Source: DASSNR01 sp036278935
GTDB taxonomy: Bacteria > Gemmatimonadota > Gemmatimonadetes > Gemmatimonadales > Gemmatimonadaceae
Length of the DNA: 64,000 bases
Direction: 5' to 3'
Assembly (NCBI GenBank): GCA_036278935.1
Contig: DASUKA010000151.1
Coordinates: 1-64,000 of the forward strand
Shown here: one piece after another, positions 14,660 to 24,171 of the stretch
Layout: each line of letters starts with the position of its first letter
Numbering within the stretch: position 1 is the first letter of the stretch
Notes under the pieces: generated by a model
Database searches by the model: none
Seen by the model: the letters and a program-made list of their open reading frames with translations, nothing else
Told to the model about the DNA's origin: nothing
Made by a program: the position numbers and the translations under genes

Positions 14660-16054
14660 CTACTTCGTGAATCGGACCCCGAAGTTCTTCTCCAGCCCCA
14701 CCGTCCAGACGGCGCGCGAGCGCAGGCCGCCATTGTTGAGCGGGAGGATGACATTCGCCACAGCGGTGAAGTCCTGCCCGAGCGAGAGCTTGGCGCCCAC
14801 CGAGGCGCCCAGCACGTTGTCCTTCTCCTCCGGAATCGTCGTCCGCGGGATGACGCTGCCATCATCGAACGTGACCGGAGGCGGCAGCGTCAGTTTGCTC
14901 GCGCCGATCTGCCACTGTCCCAACGCATCGGCCGACAGCGTGACTGCCGGTCCGGCCAGCAGGTCGAAGCCGACTGTCCCCAGTGCCGCGCTGTTCTGCC
15001 CGCTGCCGCCGCGGTAGCGATACCCGGCGTTCACGTGGGGTGAGAACGCACCGTAATGCGCCCACAGCACCGCAAGGCCTTGCGCCGACAGGTATCCGGT
15101 ACCCAGAAGGTTCTCGCGCTCGCCGGTGGGCAGGCGAACGGCGGTGAAGAGGGCCGCGCCCGAACGCGGGCTCTGTGCCAGGTTCACCTTGAGCCGCAAC
15201 GCGATGTCGCCGAGCCCCCGCGTGCTGCTGCTCGATGACGTGGTGTCCGCGAGCGTCACACTGCCGTCGGCGCTCCGTCGAAAGTAGTGCAGCGTGCCCC
15301 CATACGTGTTGAACAGCTGCGCCGTGCTGGTCCCCGAGAAGGTGAAGCTCACGATCGGCACTGCCACGCCGATATCGACGCGGTTGGTCAGCCCATAGGT
15401 GAGAAAGATCGTGGTCGCCGTGAAGGAGGCGTCCAGGTCGGTGTGCACGTGCAGGGTGTCGAACTCGTACTGCGGATTGCCGAGGTCGGGGCTCGGAGCG
15501 ACATCCTCGTGCGTGAGTGTGGAGTTGAGGTCCGAGAGCTCGACGCCGCGGAGCTTGTCGAACTTCGCGCCGGTCACATTGATGCCAAACAGCGCGCGCC
15601 CTCGGCCGAGGGTCTGAGACCGCTCCCCGAAAATCGGGCCGCTCGATCCGTGCGTCGTCACCGGCATTCCGTTCGCGTCGAACGTGATCGTCGTACCGCT
15701 GCTGGTGCCCCCGAGCGGAATGTCGCTGACGCTGGTGCCGATGCCATTATCCAGAAAGTTGATCAACGAGGTGAGTGTGATGGCCGCATCGGGATTGAAG
15801 TGGGAACCATGGCCGGCACTGCTGGTGCCGACGTTGAGACACACGAGCGTGTCACAGGTGCCGAAGTGAAAGAGCGAACGCAGTTTGTCGTGGGCGCTCT
15901 GCGCCTGCACCGGTACCCCGGCGAGCAACAGGAGGCACACGCCCGACACCCGGAGTACAGTGCCGCGCAGTGCGCCATGTCCTGCGCGCCGGCGCGTCGG
16001 CACGCGTGCGGCGTGAGGCGGAAGAGTACCGGGCCGTTTCCGCAGGATGGTCAT
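14660..16054 (-). CDS. Predicted outer-membrane beta-barrel protein
   Basis: 464-residue exported protein of unknown function. A basic N-terminus and a hydrophobic stretch (VSGVCLLLLAGVPVQAQ, cleavage near residue 52) form a signal peptide. The rest alternates short strands rich in Gly, Thr, Ser and aromatic residues, as in outer-membrane barrels such as the phenol-degradation MetA/transporter group, to which I compare it from memory. The segment TAVRLPTGERENLLGTG fits that group. It has no C-terminal Phe. Its ATG overlaps the stop of the kinase gene, so it is the last gene of the tssK-to-kinase unit. A direct role in type VI secretion is not shown. Confidence 0.6.
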   Translation of the reverse strand: MTILRKRPGTLPPHAARVPTRRRAGHGALRGTVLRVSGVCLLLLAGVPVQAQSAHDKLRSLFHFGTCDTLVCLNVGTSSAGHGSHFNPDAAITLTSLINFLDNGIGTSVSDIPLGGTSSGTTITFDANGMPVTTHGSSGPIFGERSQTLGRGRALFGINVTGAKFDKLRGVELSDLNSTLTHEDVAPSPDLGNPQYEFDTLHVHTDLDASFTATTIFLTYGLTNRVDIGVAVPIVSFTFSGTSTAQLFNTYGGTLHYFRRSADGSVTLADTTSSSSSTRGLGDIALRLKVNLAQSPRSGAALFTAVRLPTGERENLLGTGYLSAQGLAVLWAHYGAFSPHVNAGYRYRGGSGQNSAALGTVGFDLLAGPAVTLSADALGQWQIGASKLTLPPPVTFDDGSVIPRTTIPEEKDNVLGASVGAKLSLGQDFTAVANVILPLNNGGLRSRAVWTVGLEKNFGVRFTK

Positions 16055-18666
16055 TTCACCCTCGTCAGTGTCGTGATGCGCCAGCCGTCCGCTGTCTGGC
16101 GGAGCGCGGCGTGCCAGCGGAACGGAGACGTTTGCTGTCCCTGCGCCGGGAGAAAGAAGCTGAGCGTGTACCCGAAATCAGCGGTCGCGGTCGCACCGTC
16201 CAGCGTGACCGTCGGCGTGCCTGTCGGCGTGGCGGACAGATCCGTAGCGTGCGCGAACAGTGCAGCGAAGCCCTCGCGCTCGCGGTCGGGCATGCCAGGG
16301 TACAGCTCGCGCATAATGGTGATCTGCCGCGCGCCGAGCGCGGCCACGTAGCGTTGCAACACGCTTGTGATGCGCGCCGTTTGCGCACTGGCGTCGGTCG
16401 CCGGAGGCTGTGCCGGCGCCGTGGCGGCAGCTGCGGGCGGTGGTGCGTGGGGCGGGGAAGCACCAACCGCCGAGTCATGCCCCGCCTGCGTGGCGGCGGG
16501 GCTGCCGGCAACCTGGGCGTCCCCCTTGAGGGCGGCGTCCGCGTTGCCCGCTCTGCGTGGTACCGATGCCGCTCGGGACCGCCGCGGGACCGGTTGGGCG
16601 GGGGACGCTCCGTTGCCTGCGCCGCGTGGCGGTATGACGGTCGACGATGACGTGTCGCCCGCCCGTTTGCTGCTCCGAGCTCCCGCCGGAACAGTCGGCG
16701 TCGCGGCCACGGATGCGGTTGGCGCATCCGATGCCACGCTGTCCCCGGCCGCGCTTTTCGTAGCGGCGAGATCGACAGCCGCGGTGTCCTGTGCGGAACT
16801 GTCCGCGTGCGTGGCCGCAGCCTGCACGCCGCTCGACAGCGCCACCGTGGACGCGCCATTCGCAACGCGCTCCCGCGCCGTTTCACGCTGCGCGCGCTGC
16901 CAGGTCAACGCCGCGATCGCCACACCCACCACCACCGCCGCGCCGATGCCGTACCACATCGTGCGCACGGGCCTGCGGCGCGCCGCGGGCATCGTTGTGC
17001 CCTGTGCAACTGTCGCGCTGGCCGAAGCAGGAGGGTGCTCGGTGCCGGCGCTTCGTGATGGTGTCTCCGTCGCCGACCGCACGGCGGATGGCAGCCGTCG
17101 GTCGACCAGGGCCTGAGCAAACTCGGCGGCGCTCTGAAAGCGATCGCCAGGTGCGCGCGCGAGCGCTCGCACCACGATCTCGTCCAGCGGCTCGGACACC
17201 GTGCCGTTCAACATGCGCGGATGGGGCGGCGGTTCGGTCAGGCGGCGCGTGATGATCGCTTCCGCGCTGGGTCCGCTGAACGTGGTGTAGCCAGTGAGGA
17301 GCTCGAACAGAATGCAGCCAAGGCTGTAGAGATCGGTTCGCCCATCCAGAACATCGCCGGAGACCTGCTCCGGACTCATGTAGGCTGGCGTGCCGAGCAC
17401 GAACCCCGTCCGCGTGATCCGCGTGCTGGTGTTCCGCATCGCCTTCGCGATGCCGAAGTCGACCACCTTCACGAGATCGCGATCATCCTTCCGCACGAGC
17501 ATGATATTGTCTGGCTTCAGATCCCGGTGCACGATGCCGAGCTCATGCGCCGCGGCGAGCGCCTGGGCAACCTGCGCGCCAATGTCGAGCACGCGATCCT
17601 CCGCCAGCGGTCCCTCGCGTGCGATCACGGCCGAGAGCGGTTCGCCGTCCACGTATTCCATGGCGATGTAGACAATGCCATCCGCCGTCTCGCCGAAGTC
17701 GTAGACGATCGCCACGTTCGGGTGGTTGATGCGGCTGGCATTGGCGGCCTCGCGCCCGAAGCGGCCCGTGGCATCCGGGTCGTGCGTGAGCGCGGGATGC
17801 ATGATCTTGATCGCGCATGGGCGACCCATCTTCACGTGCGTGCCGAGGTAGACCTCGCCCATCCCGCCCTCACCAAGCTTCCGCTCGATGTGGTAGCGCT
17901 CAGCGAGAATCTGTCCTACGAGGCTGGCGCCCGCCGCCACCACGCGAAGCGCTACTCCGTCATCCGGGCAGAAGCGCACGTCCATGCCGTACGAGACGCC
18001 GCACTGCGGGCAGATCTTGCCTCCCGGTGCAGACTCCTGCGGCGTCGCCGGTGCGATTTCGCCGCCGTCCGCAGGCGCGAACAATTGCGATACACCGGGC
18101 GGGGCGGGCGGCGCTGCACTCGGCGCCGGCTGCTCGTGCAGTGGGCGCAGCGCGACGAGCACGCCGCTCTGCCGGTCGCGCCCGAAGAACACGCGCCCGC
18201 CGCCCTCCGCGCGCGGCATGTCCCCCAGGATCTCGCAGCTGTCACCTGCCGCCTCCCGGACCGTCGCCTCAACCTGCTCGCTGGAAGTCCCGGCCGCAGT
18301 GCCGGGCGACGTGCCGCTCACATCGCTTCCGCACGCGCGACAGTACCGCTCCCACCCCACGAGCGCCGCGTGGCAGAATTCACAGCTGCCGCCGGGCGAC
18401 GGCACCGAGGCGTCGAGCTGGCGCCGCTCGGAGAGCGCGAGCGGCTCGCCCGCACGGGTGTCGCCAGGCGCGCGATCGAGCGTGAGCACCGCGAGCTCAC
18501 CAGAATCCCGCCTGCGCGCCAGGTAGGCAACGCCGCTTGCCCCGCCTGCGTCGCGGCCCAACACACCGAGTATCTCGTGCGACTGCGCGGTCGCCGCGCG
18601 AACCGCGTGCATGAGCGGGTCTGCGGGGTCGCTGGTGAACGCACGACGCTCGTACGAATCGGTCAT
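16051..18666 (-). CDS. Membrane Ser/Thr protein kinase with two zinc ribbons
   Basis: 871-residue kinase. Two N-terminal zinc-ribbon-like motifs (CEFC...CRAC and CPQC...CPDDG) precede a complete Hanks-type kinase domain. That domain has the glycine loop GEGGMGEVYLG, catalytic HRDLKPDN (Asp382), DFG, and APE-equivalent GTPAYMSPEQ. A Ser/Ala/Pro-rich linker and one membrane helix (WYGIGAAVVVGVAIAALTW, about residues 570-590) follow. The extracytoplasmic end looks like an NTF2/SnoaL-type domain (from RITSVLQRYVAALGARQ). ATG 18666 is chosen; upstream codons overlap the preceding gene. It sits 13 bases after the BACON lipoprotein gene in the tssK-tssL-tssM unit. A PpkA-like regulatory role in type VI secretion is inference. 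Confidence 0.85.
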   Translation of the reverse strand: MTDSYERRAFTSDPADPLMHAVRAATAQSHEILGVLGRDAGGASGVAYLARRRDSGELAVLTLDRAPGDTRAGEPLALSERRQLDASVPSPGGSCEFCHAALVGWERYCRACGSDVSGTSPGTAAGTSSEQVEATVREAAGDSCEILGDMPRAEGGGRVFFGRDRQSGVLVALRPLHEQPAPSAAPPAPPGVSQLFAPADGGEIAPATPQESAPGGKICPQCGVSYGMDVRFCPDDGVALRVVAAGASLVGQILAERYHIERKLGEGGMGEVYLGTHVKMGRPCAIKIMHPALTHDPDATGRFGREAANASRINHPNVAIVYDFGETADGIVYIAMEYVDGEPLSAVIAREGPLAEDRVLDIGAQVAQALAAAHELGIVHRDLKPDNIMLVRKDDRDLVKVVDFGIAKAMRNTSTRITRTGFVLGTPAYMSPEQVSGDVLDGRTDLYSLGCILFELLTGYTTFSGPSAEAIITRRLTEPPPHPRMLNGTVSEPLDEIVVRALARAPGDRFQSAAEFAQALVDRRLPSAVRSATETPSRSAGTEHPPASASATVAQGTTMPAARRRPVRTMWYGIGAAVVVGVAIAALTWQRAQRETARERVANGASTVALSSGVQAAATHADSSAQDTAAVDLAATKSAAGDSVASDAPTASVAATPTVPAGARSSKRAGDTSSSTVIPPRGAGNGASPAQPVPRRSRAASVPRRAGNADAALKGDAQVAGSPAATQAGHDSAVGASPPHAPPPAAAATAPAQPPATDASAQTARITSVLQRYVAALGARQITIMRELYPGMPDREREGFAALFAHATDLSATPTGTPTVTLDGATATADFGYTLSFFLPAQGQQTSPFRWHAALRQTADGWRITTLTRVK

Positions 18667-18679
18667 CGCTCGAGCGCGG

Positions 18680-20671
18680 TCAGTCCGGATCTTTCTGTGC
18701 GCCCTGCTCGATCCACACCGCAATCAGGTGTACGAGCGCGGCCGGGAGGCACTGACTGTTGTCGACGGAGCACTGCAGCGGCATGACGGTCGACGGATCC
18801 GCCACGGCATCGTGGTTCACCACGTGATAGAGGTAGCTGGCCAGCGAGTCGCTCGGCGCCACCAGCAGGCGCGTGGAGTTGTTCGGGTCAGGCCGGTTCA
18901 CCAGAGAATTGTAGGACGTCGTGGCGTCAGTCAGGTCCACGCCGTCGGGGGGCGGGGAATAGACGTGGCAGCTGTGGCAGTACACGTTGAAGATCTGGGG
19001 CTGGACGTCGCCAGACAGCGTGGCCACCCGCGTGAAGCTCACGGCGACGGTCTGCTCCGCGATACCACGTTCGCTCGAGCTCACTGTCACGGTCGCATGA
19101 TACGTCCCCGGCACGATGCTGCCCGTCTGCACGTGAAGCGTCAGCGGTGTCGTGGCCGGCGCCAGGGGAGCCGATGCATCCAGCACCGCGCTCAACCATC
19201 CGGATGCGCCCGCACCGTACGCAATGCTCGTCGAGAGGCCGGTGAGTGATCCGCCGCCCGTGTTGGAGACGAGGATCTGCAGCGTCGTCGGATCGATCTC
19301 CGCCGCGCTGGAGCTAAAGCTCGCACTGGTGGTCGACAGCGCGATCTCGGGTGGGGCGCTCACCGTGTACGTGACCGCGATCGTCTGTGGTGAATTGCTC
19401 GCGACGGCCGACGACACGGCGACGTGCGCGGTGTAGCTGCCTGCGGGCAGCACCGCGTTGGGCTGTAGCACGACATTGGTGGGGGACGTGGTGCCGACCG
19501 TGACGCTGAGCCACGATGCGGGCTGCCCGGCCGTATACGTCACGCCGACCGCAAGTCCGCTCAGCGTCCCGTTCCCGCCGTTGGACACCGGGACCGTCTG
19601 CTCCGCCGGAACCGTTCCCCCGGCCGTCGCCTCGAACGCGAGTGTCGACGAGGCCAGCACAATCGACGGCGACACGGGCGCCGTGGTGACCTGATAGCTG
19701 ACGACGACCGGCGCGGCGGCCACACCGGGAACTCCAGACGTGACCGGCACCGTGGCGGTGTAGGCGCCGATCGGAATGGCCGAGGAGGTGGGGCGCAGCG
19801 TGAGTGATGCCGGCGCGATGGAGGGGTTGATCGTGGCCGCCAGCCACCCCGACGCGCCACTCGAGTAGGTGATGGTGCCGATGGCCAGCCCCGACACCGA
19901 GCCTTCACCGGCATTGGTGATGGCGATGATCTGTGCGTCAGGCAGCACGCCCGTCCGCTGCGCGGAGAATGCCGCGATTGACTGCCCCAGCTTGATGACG
20001 GGCGTAGGACCAACGGTGTAGGTGACGGTCACGACCACGGGCGAGTTGGCGGCCGCGGGGGAGGAGATGGGCACCGTAGCGGTGTATGTGCCCTCCTGCA
20101 GGGAGGCGGTGGTGGGCTGCAGCGACAACGTCGCCGGCGCGGTGGTCGGGCTCACTGTGGCGGAAAGCCAGTCACTCGCGCCTCCCGCGTATGTCACGGT
20201 CCCTACGGCGAGGCTGTCGAGGCTCTCATCGCCGCCATTGACCAGCGACACCGTCTGCGCGGCCGGGATGGCGCCGTTCGCCGAGGTCCGGAAGGCGATC
20301 GCGGTGGCGGCCATGGAGATGGTTGGTGGCCGCGTGACGGTCACCTGCGCGTCCGCGTGTCGCGTACCCGCTATTGCCGTGATGGTGGCGGTGCCCCCGG
20401 CCACACCGTGCACCAGTCCCGCCGCGACGCTGGCGATGCTGCTGTCGCTACTCGTCCACCGGATGGGACCCGCGGCGCCATCGGCCCGCAACTGGACGGC
20501 GCCGCCCACCAGGATGGTGCGCGATGTCGGCGTAAGGGTAAGCGCCGAGGGCGCCGTCGAGTCCCCGCCGCACGCCGCGAGCAACGCCGCGGAAAGCGCC
20601 AGCAGTATTCGAGAACGTATCCACCAACTGCCTGCGCCACCCTCGATCAGCGCGCGACCTGGCTCACGCAT
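18680..20671 (-). CDS. Lipoprotein with Ig-like and BACON-type repeats and a CxxCH heme domain
   Basis: 663-residue secreted lipoprotein. A signal segment ends in lipobox LAAC (Cys34). A Big_2-like Ig domain (about 40-125) follows. Then come four repeats of about 110 residues, each with a NxGxGxLSGL-like turn and an ASxWLS core; I compare them to BACON/choice-of-anchor domains. The C-terminal 100 residues contain CHSCH (565-569) and a candidate distal Met (VMPLQC, Met630), so a single covalent c-type heme is predicted. It starts inside the end of tssM (25-base overlap), so it is translationally linked to it. Function in this operon is unknown; outer-membrane anchoring is one possibility. Confidence 0.75.
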   Translation of the reverse strand: MREPGRALIEGGAGSWWIRSRILLALSAALLAACGGDSTAPSALTLTPTSRTILVGGAVQLRADGAAGPIRWTSSDSSIASVAAGLVHGVAGGTATITAIAGTRHADAQVTVTRPPTISMAATAIAFRTSANGAIPAAQTVSLVNGGDESLDSLAVGTVTYAGGASDWLSATVSPTTAPATLSLQPTTASLQEGTYTATVPISSPAAANSPVVVTVTYTVGPTPVIKLGQSIAAFSAQRTGVLPDAQIIAITNAGEGSVSGLAIGTITYSSGASGWLAATINPSIAPASLTLRPTSSAIPIGAYTATVPVTSGVPGVAAAPVVVSYQVTTAPVSPSIVLASSTLAFEATAGGTVPAEQTVPVSNGGNGTLSGLAVGVTYTAGQPASWLSVTVGTTSPTNVVLQPNAVLPAGSYTAHVAVSSAVASNSPQTIAVTYTVSAPPEIALSTTSASFSSSAAEIDPTTLQILVSNTGGGSLTGLSTSIAYGAGASGWLSAVLDASAPLAPATTPLTLHVQTGSIVPGTYHATVTVSSSERGIAEQTVAVSFTRVATLSGDVQPQIFNVYCHSCHVYSPPPDGVDLTDATTSYNSLVNRPDPNNSTRLLVAPSDSLASYLYHVVNHDAVADPSTVMPLQCSVDNSQCLPAALVHLIAVWIEQGAQKDPD

Positions 20672-23600
20672 CGGATCCCCGCGAAATAGTTCTTCTCGAG
20701 CACCGGTGGCAGCCCGCCCAGGTCGAGGTCCATCACCACCTTCACCTGACTGCCATCCTTGAGCGTGAGCGGCTGCCCCGCCGTGCGGACCGTCCACTCG
20801 ACACGGCTCACGTTGCCGGTGGTGGTGAATCGGTCGGCTTTGCTGAAGAGTTGGAAGACGGCCCACGGCCCCTGGAAGCCCAGGACATGGAGCCCGGTTC
20901 CTTGGAACTGCACGGAGATATCCGCGCTTCCCGAGGCGCTTCCCGTCCAGGTGAACCGTTGGGGCTGCGTGGCCTGCTGCGTGAACTCCGTGGTGCTGCC
21001 ATCAATGCCGATGGTGATGCTGCTGAGCTCGCGTTGCAGGATCGGCTTGATACTCAGCGTCAGATGCGGAGTCGTGGAATTCCCGGGGAAGAGCGCATCC
21101 GACACACCCGCCGCGCGATTGAAGAACGCGACGAACGCCGGAGACAGCGCCGGCGTGGCGCCCGGCTTGGCCACGAACTGCTTGCCCTGTCGGACGAGGA
21201 CGTTCTGCAGGTTGGTGCTGTAGAACGTCCAGAGCGCGCCGGTCTGCGGCTTGAACATCGCGGCCACCTCATCCGGAGTGGCCTGCGTAGTGGCTGTGGC
21301 GGTGAAGGGATACTTCGCTGTGAGCTGACGGAAATCGGCGCAGAAGTCGGCGCCCTGCGCGTTCAGCGTGCCGGATCCGAAGTTGCGCAGCAATGGATCG
21401 GTGTAGGTGACGGGTGCTTCCAGCAGCTTGAGCACGGTGGTACCGATCCCGGCGCTGCCGGCCACGCGGAATGCCTGGCTGATCTTTCGCGCCTCCACGA
21501 TCGCATTCGACGCGTTGGTCGCCGTCTGCGAGAGCGCGCCCCCCGCCGCGCCGGGCGGGGCGTTTGCCGCCTGGTCCAGCGATGCTTGCAGGGTGGCAAG
21601 CGCCGTCATGTACGCCGCGTTGCTCTTTCCGATGAACTTGCCGCTGCTGTCGGGCGGTACGACGACGCTCACCGGCTGCAGCGTCATGGCGACCGCGCTC
21701 GTATCGCCCGGGCTGTTCTGTGCCGCGAGCGAGAGCAGCGCCAGCAAGGGCGACTGATTGCCACTCAGGATCGACAGCTTGCTGGCCGCATCCTTGGGGT
21801 TGGCGTAGCGCACGACGGCGGCGGACTCGAGGTATGTGCGCCAGTGGCGGATGTAATCCGCCTGATAGCGCGCGCGCAGGTCAGCCAGCAGTTTGGCGCG
21901 GTCCACCGCCGTCCCCTGCTGCTCGCCCAGCACCCAGGCATCGCCGTGGAAGAATCGCTCGACGTTCTTGAACCCGCTCTGCATGAAGGTCCATCCGCCC
22001 TTCGTGAACGCGCCCGGCACCTGATATCGGTCCACGAGCACCGCCGATGACCCGGGGAAGCGGTGGTTGAACTGCACTGGCGGGTTGTTCTTTGCCGCCT
22101 CGGCGAGCATGTACTGATAAATCCGCTCTGCGCCGGCAAACCTCAGTAGATACTGGCGGGCGTGCTGCACCGCGGCCGTATCGGGTGCGGTGGGAAGGGG
22201 ATTGTTCGCCGCGAGCGCGGTGCCGTAGAAGTCGAACTGCCGCTTCGCGAGCGCCGTTCGCGAAGAATCGAGCGGCCGCGTCCCAAGCCATGCGGACATG
22301 AGCACGGGCGTGAGGAACTCCGGAGTGCTCTTGTCGGGATCAGCGGTGGTAATCAGGTAGCCGCGGAGCAGGTTATACGCAGTCCCGTAGTCGTCGCTCA
22401 CCCGAGGCGTGTCGGGAAGCACACGCAGCCCGTTGAGCATTGCAGCGCGCGTGGCCCCGAACATGACCGTATCGAACGCCCGAAAGTAGATACGGCGCGT
22501 TGCGGGAAAGAGCGCCGTGCCCGTGTACAGCCCCATGCGCAGATGCAGCGGCGCCCCATCCCGCTCGTAGCCGGCCAGCGTTATGAGCTGTGCTCGGGCC
22601 GTGTCGAGCTTATGCAGGGCATCCACGCTGGGCAGCGCCGTGTCGACCGGGGCGGAGAGCGCAGCCACCGACCGCGCCGCAGCGAGCGCGCCACGCTCCA
22701 TACGCCGGTTGCCGAGGTAGGAGATGGCGAAGCCCACACCCACCACCAACGCCACAACGACCCCGAGCGCCAGCAGCGTGCGCCGAACGCCGTTCACGCG
22801 CGTTCCGCCGCTCGTCACCCCCATGGCGACGCGGTCGCGGAGAATCACCTCGTGAAAGAGCTGCTCGAGAAAGAGCCACTGGGGAATCCGGCGCGAGGTG
22901 GGCGGGCTGGCTGGGCTCGGTGCGGCGGCCGGCGGGGGGCCGGCCTGGAAGACGCTTGTCGCGGCAATCCCCTTGCTGCCGCGCGCCGCCGGTGCCGTGT
23001 CGGCCGGCGCCGTATCAGTGACGATGATCGGCCGCACGCCGGCGAAATAGAATCCGCGCAGGAAGGGACTGACCTCCAGCTGGCTCGGCCGGCAGAGCTC
23101 CACGAGAAACTGCGTCATGAGCGGCGCGGCTTTGCGCAGCTCGCGTGGAAACTCGTACGCTCCGAGCCTCCGCTCGCCCGTGCTCTCGCGCGAGAGCACC
23201 GGGAGCCGGTGCGCGGCGAACGACTGAAACAGCCGCTGAAAGGCACCCAGCAGCCGCTCAGTTTCCCGCTCGGCATACACGCCATCGTCGCCCGCACTGG
23301 CGCTCAGCGTGGCGCCCACGACCTGGTGCGCCTCGTCCGCGGAGAAGTTCTGCACGAACTCCGTGAAGTGCGCGATGCGATCGGCCTTGGTGAAGATCAC
23401 GTAGACGGGTAAGCGCACACCGAGCGCGCGCGTGACATCGGCCAGCCGAGCACGCAGCGTGCGGGCCGCGGCCGGCACACTCTCGGACGCGCCCGCCTGG
23501 AGGAACTCTTCACAGCTCAGGCACACCACCGCCACGCGCGGTGCCTGGGCGCTCCCCGTGAGCGCCGCGCGAAGACGTGCGGGCTGCAGGTGGTGCAGGG

Positions 23601-24102
23601 CGCGCGCCCAGCCCGCCCCGCCAGCCATGAGCGCCCCTCCGGCCTCGAACAGCACCGTCTGCTCCGCGAACCAGAGATTCACACCCGCCGTGGGCGCCAC
23701 CGCGCCGCCCTGCATTACCGCGCCCGAGAGCAACTCCGGCTCCAGACCGGACCGCGTGATCGTGGTGGTCTTGGCACTCCCTGCAGGGCCGAGCACCATC
23801 ACCACCGGCAGCGTGCGGAGCGATGTCGCACCGCCCACGTTCGAGGCGGCCAGCCGCGAGATCGCTGCGGCAACCGTCGAGTCCACGTCGTCAGTCTCTG
23901 CGGAAGGCGCCTCGCTCGTGCCGCGCAAGAAAAACCAGAGCACCGCGCCGCCGGCAATCAGCCCGAGCAGCGCCAGACCGCCTCCGAGCACCCACGCGTC
24001 GGCCCCATGCAGCGCGAGGCCGACTCCGAGCAGCCACCCGGCGATCACAAAAACGAGAAAGAGTGCGACCGCGATCAGCCAGATTTTCGCCTTGCGTCCC
24101 AT
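20647..24102 (-). CDS. tssM: Type VI secretion membrane protein TssM (IcmF)
   Basis: 1151-residue inner-membrane component of the T6SS trans-envelope complex. Two N-terminal membrane helices (residues 7-30 and about 38-60) are followed by a cytoplasmic domain with Walker A GPAGSAKT (105-112). A third helix follows (LLALGVVVALVVGVGFAI), and then a long periplasmic region ending in the C-terminal IcmF domain that normally contacts TssJ. Length is family-normal. It follows tssL with a 69-base gap and overlaps the BACON lipoprotein gene. Confidence 0.93.
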   Translation of the reverse strand: MGRKAKIWLIAVALFLVFVIAGWLLGVGLALHGADAWVLGGGLALLGLIAGGAVLWFFLRGTSEAPSAETDDVDSTVAAAISRLAASNVGGATSLRTLPVVMVLGPAGSAKTTTITRSGLEPELLSGAVMQGGAVAPTAGVNLWFAEQTVLFEAGGALMAGGAGWARALHHLQPARLRAALTGSAQAPRVAVVCLSCEEFLQAGASESVPAAARTLRARLADVTRALGVRLPVYVIFTKADRIAHFTEFVQNFSADEAHQVVGATLSASAGDDGVYAERETERLLGAFQRLFQSFAAHRLPVLSRESTGERRLGAYEFPRELRKAAPLMTQFLVELCRPSQLEVSPFLRGFYFAGVRPIIVTDTAPADTAPAARGSKGIAATSVFQAGPPPAAAPSPASPPTSRRIPQWLFLEQLFHEVILRDRVAMGVTSGGTRVNGVRRTLLALGVVVALVVGVGFAISYLGNRRMERGALAAARSVAALSAPVDTALPSVDALHKLDTARAQLITLAGYERDGAPLHLRMGLYTGTALFPATRRIYFRAFDTVMFGATRAAMLNGLRVLPDTPRVSDDYGTAYNLLRGYLITTADPDKSTPEFLTPVLMSAWLGTRPLDSSRTALAKRQFDFYGTALAANNPLPTAPDTAAVQHARQYLLRFAGAERIYQYMLAEAAKNNPPVQFNHRFPGSSAVLVDRYQVPGAFTKGGWTFMQSGFKNVERFFHGDAWVLGEQQGTAVDRAKLLADLRARYQADYIRHWRTYLESAAVVRYANPKDAASKLSILSGNQSPLLALLSLAAQNSPGDTSAVAMTLQPVSVVVPPDSSGKFIGKSNAAYMTALATLQASLDQAANAPPGAAGGALSQTATNASNAIVEARKISQAFRVAGSAGIGTTVLKLLEAPVTYTDPLLRNFGSGTLNAQGADFCADFRQLTAKYPFTATATTQATPDEVAAMFKPQTGALWTFYSTNLQNVLVRQGKQFVAKPGATPALSPAFVAFFNRAAGVSDALFPGNSTTPHLTLSIKPILQRELSSITIGIDGSTTEFTQQATQPQRFTWTGSASGSADISVQFQGTGLHVLGFQGPWAVFQLFSKADRFTTTGNVSRVEWTVRTAGQPLTLKDGSQVKVVMDLDLGGLPPVLEKNYFAGIRCVSQVAR

Positions 24103-24171
24103 TGGGCCAGTCAGAGAGTCAGAGGGAATAGCTGCACACGCGTCCGGCGCGGCGCCGCACCGCGAACCGGC

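Noticed and set aside
20022..20762. 246-codon plus-strand frame opposite the BACON lipoprotein gene
   Set aside because: Antisense shadow of a repeat-rich gene with lipobox and heme motif.
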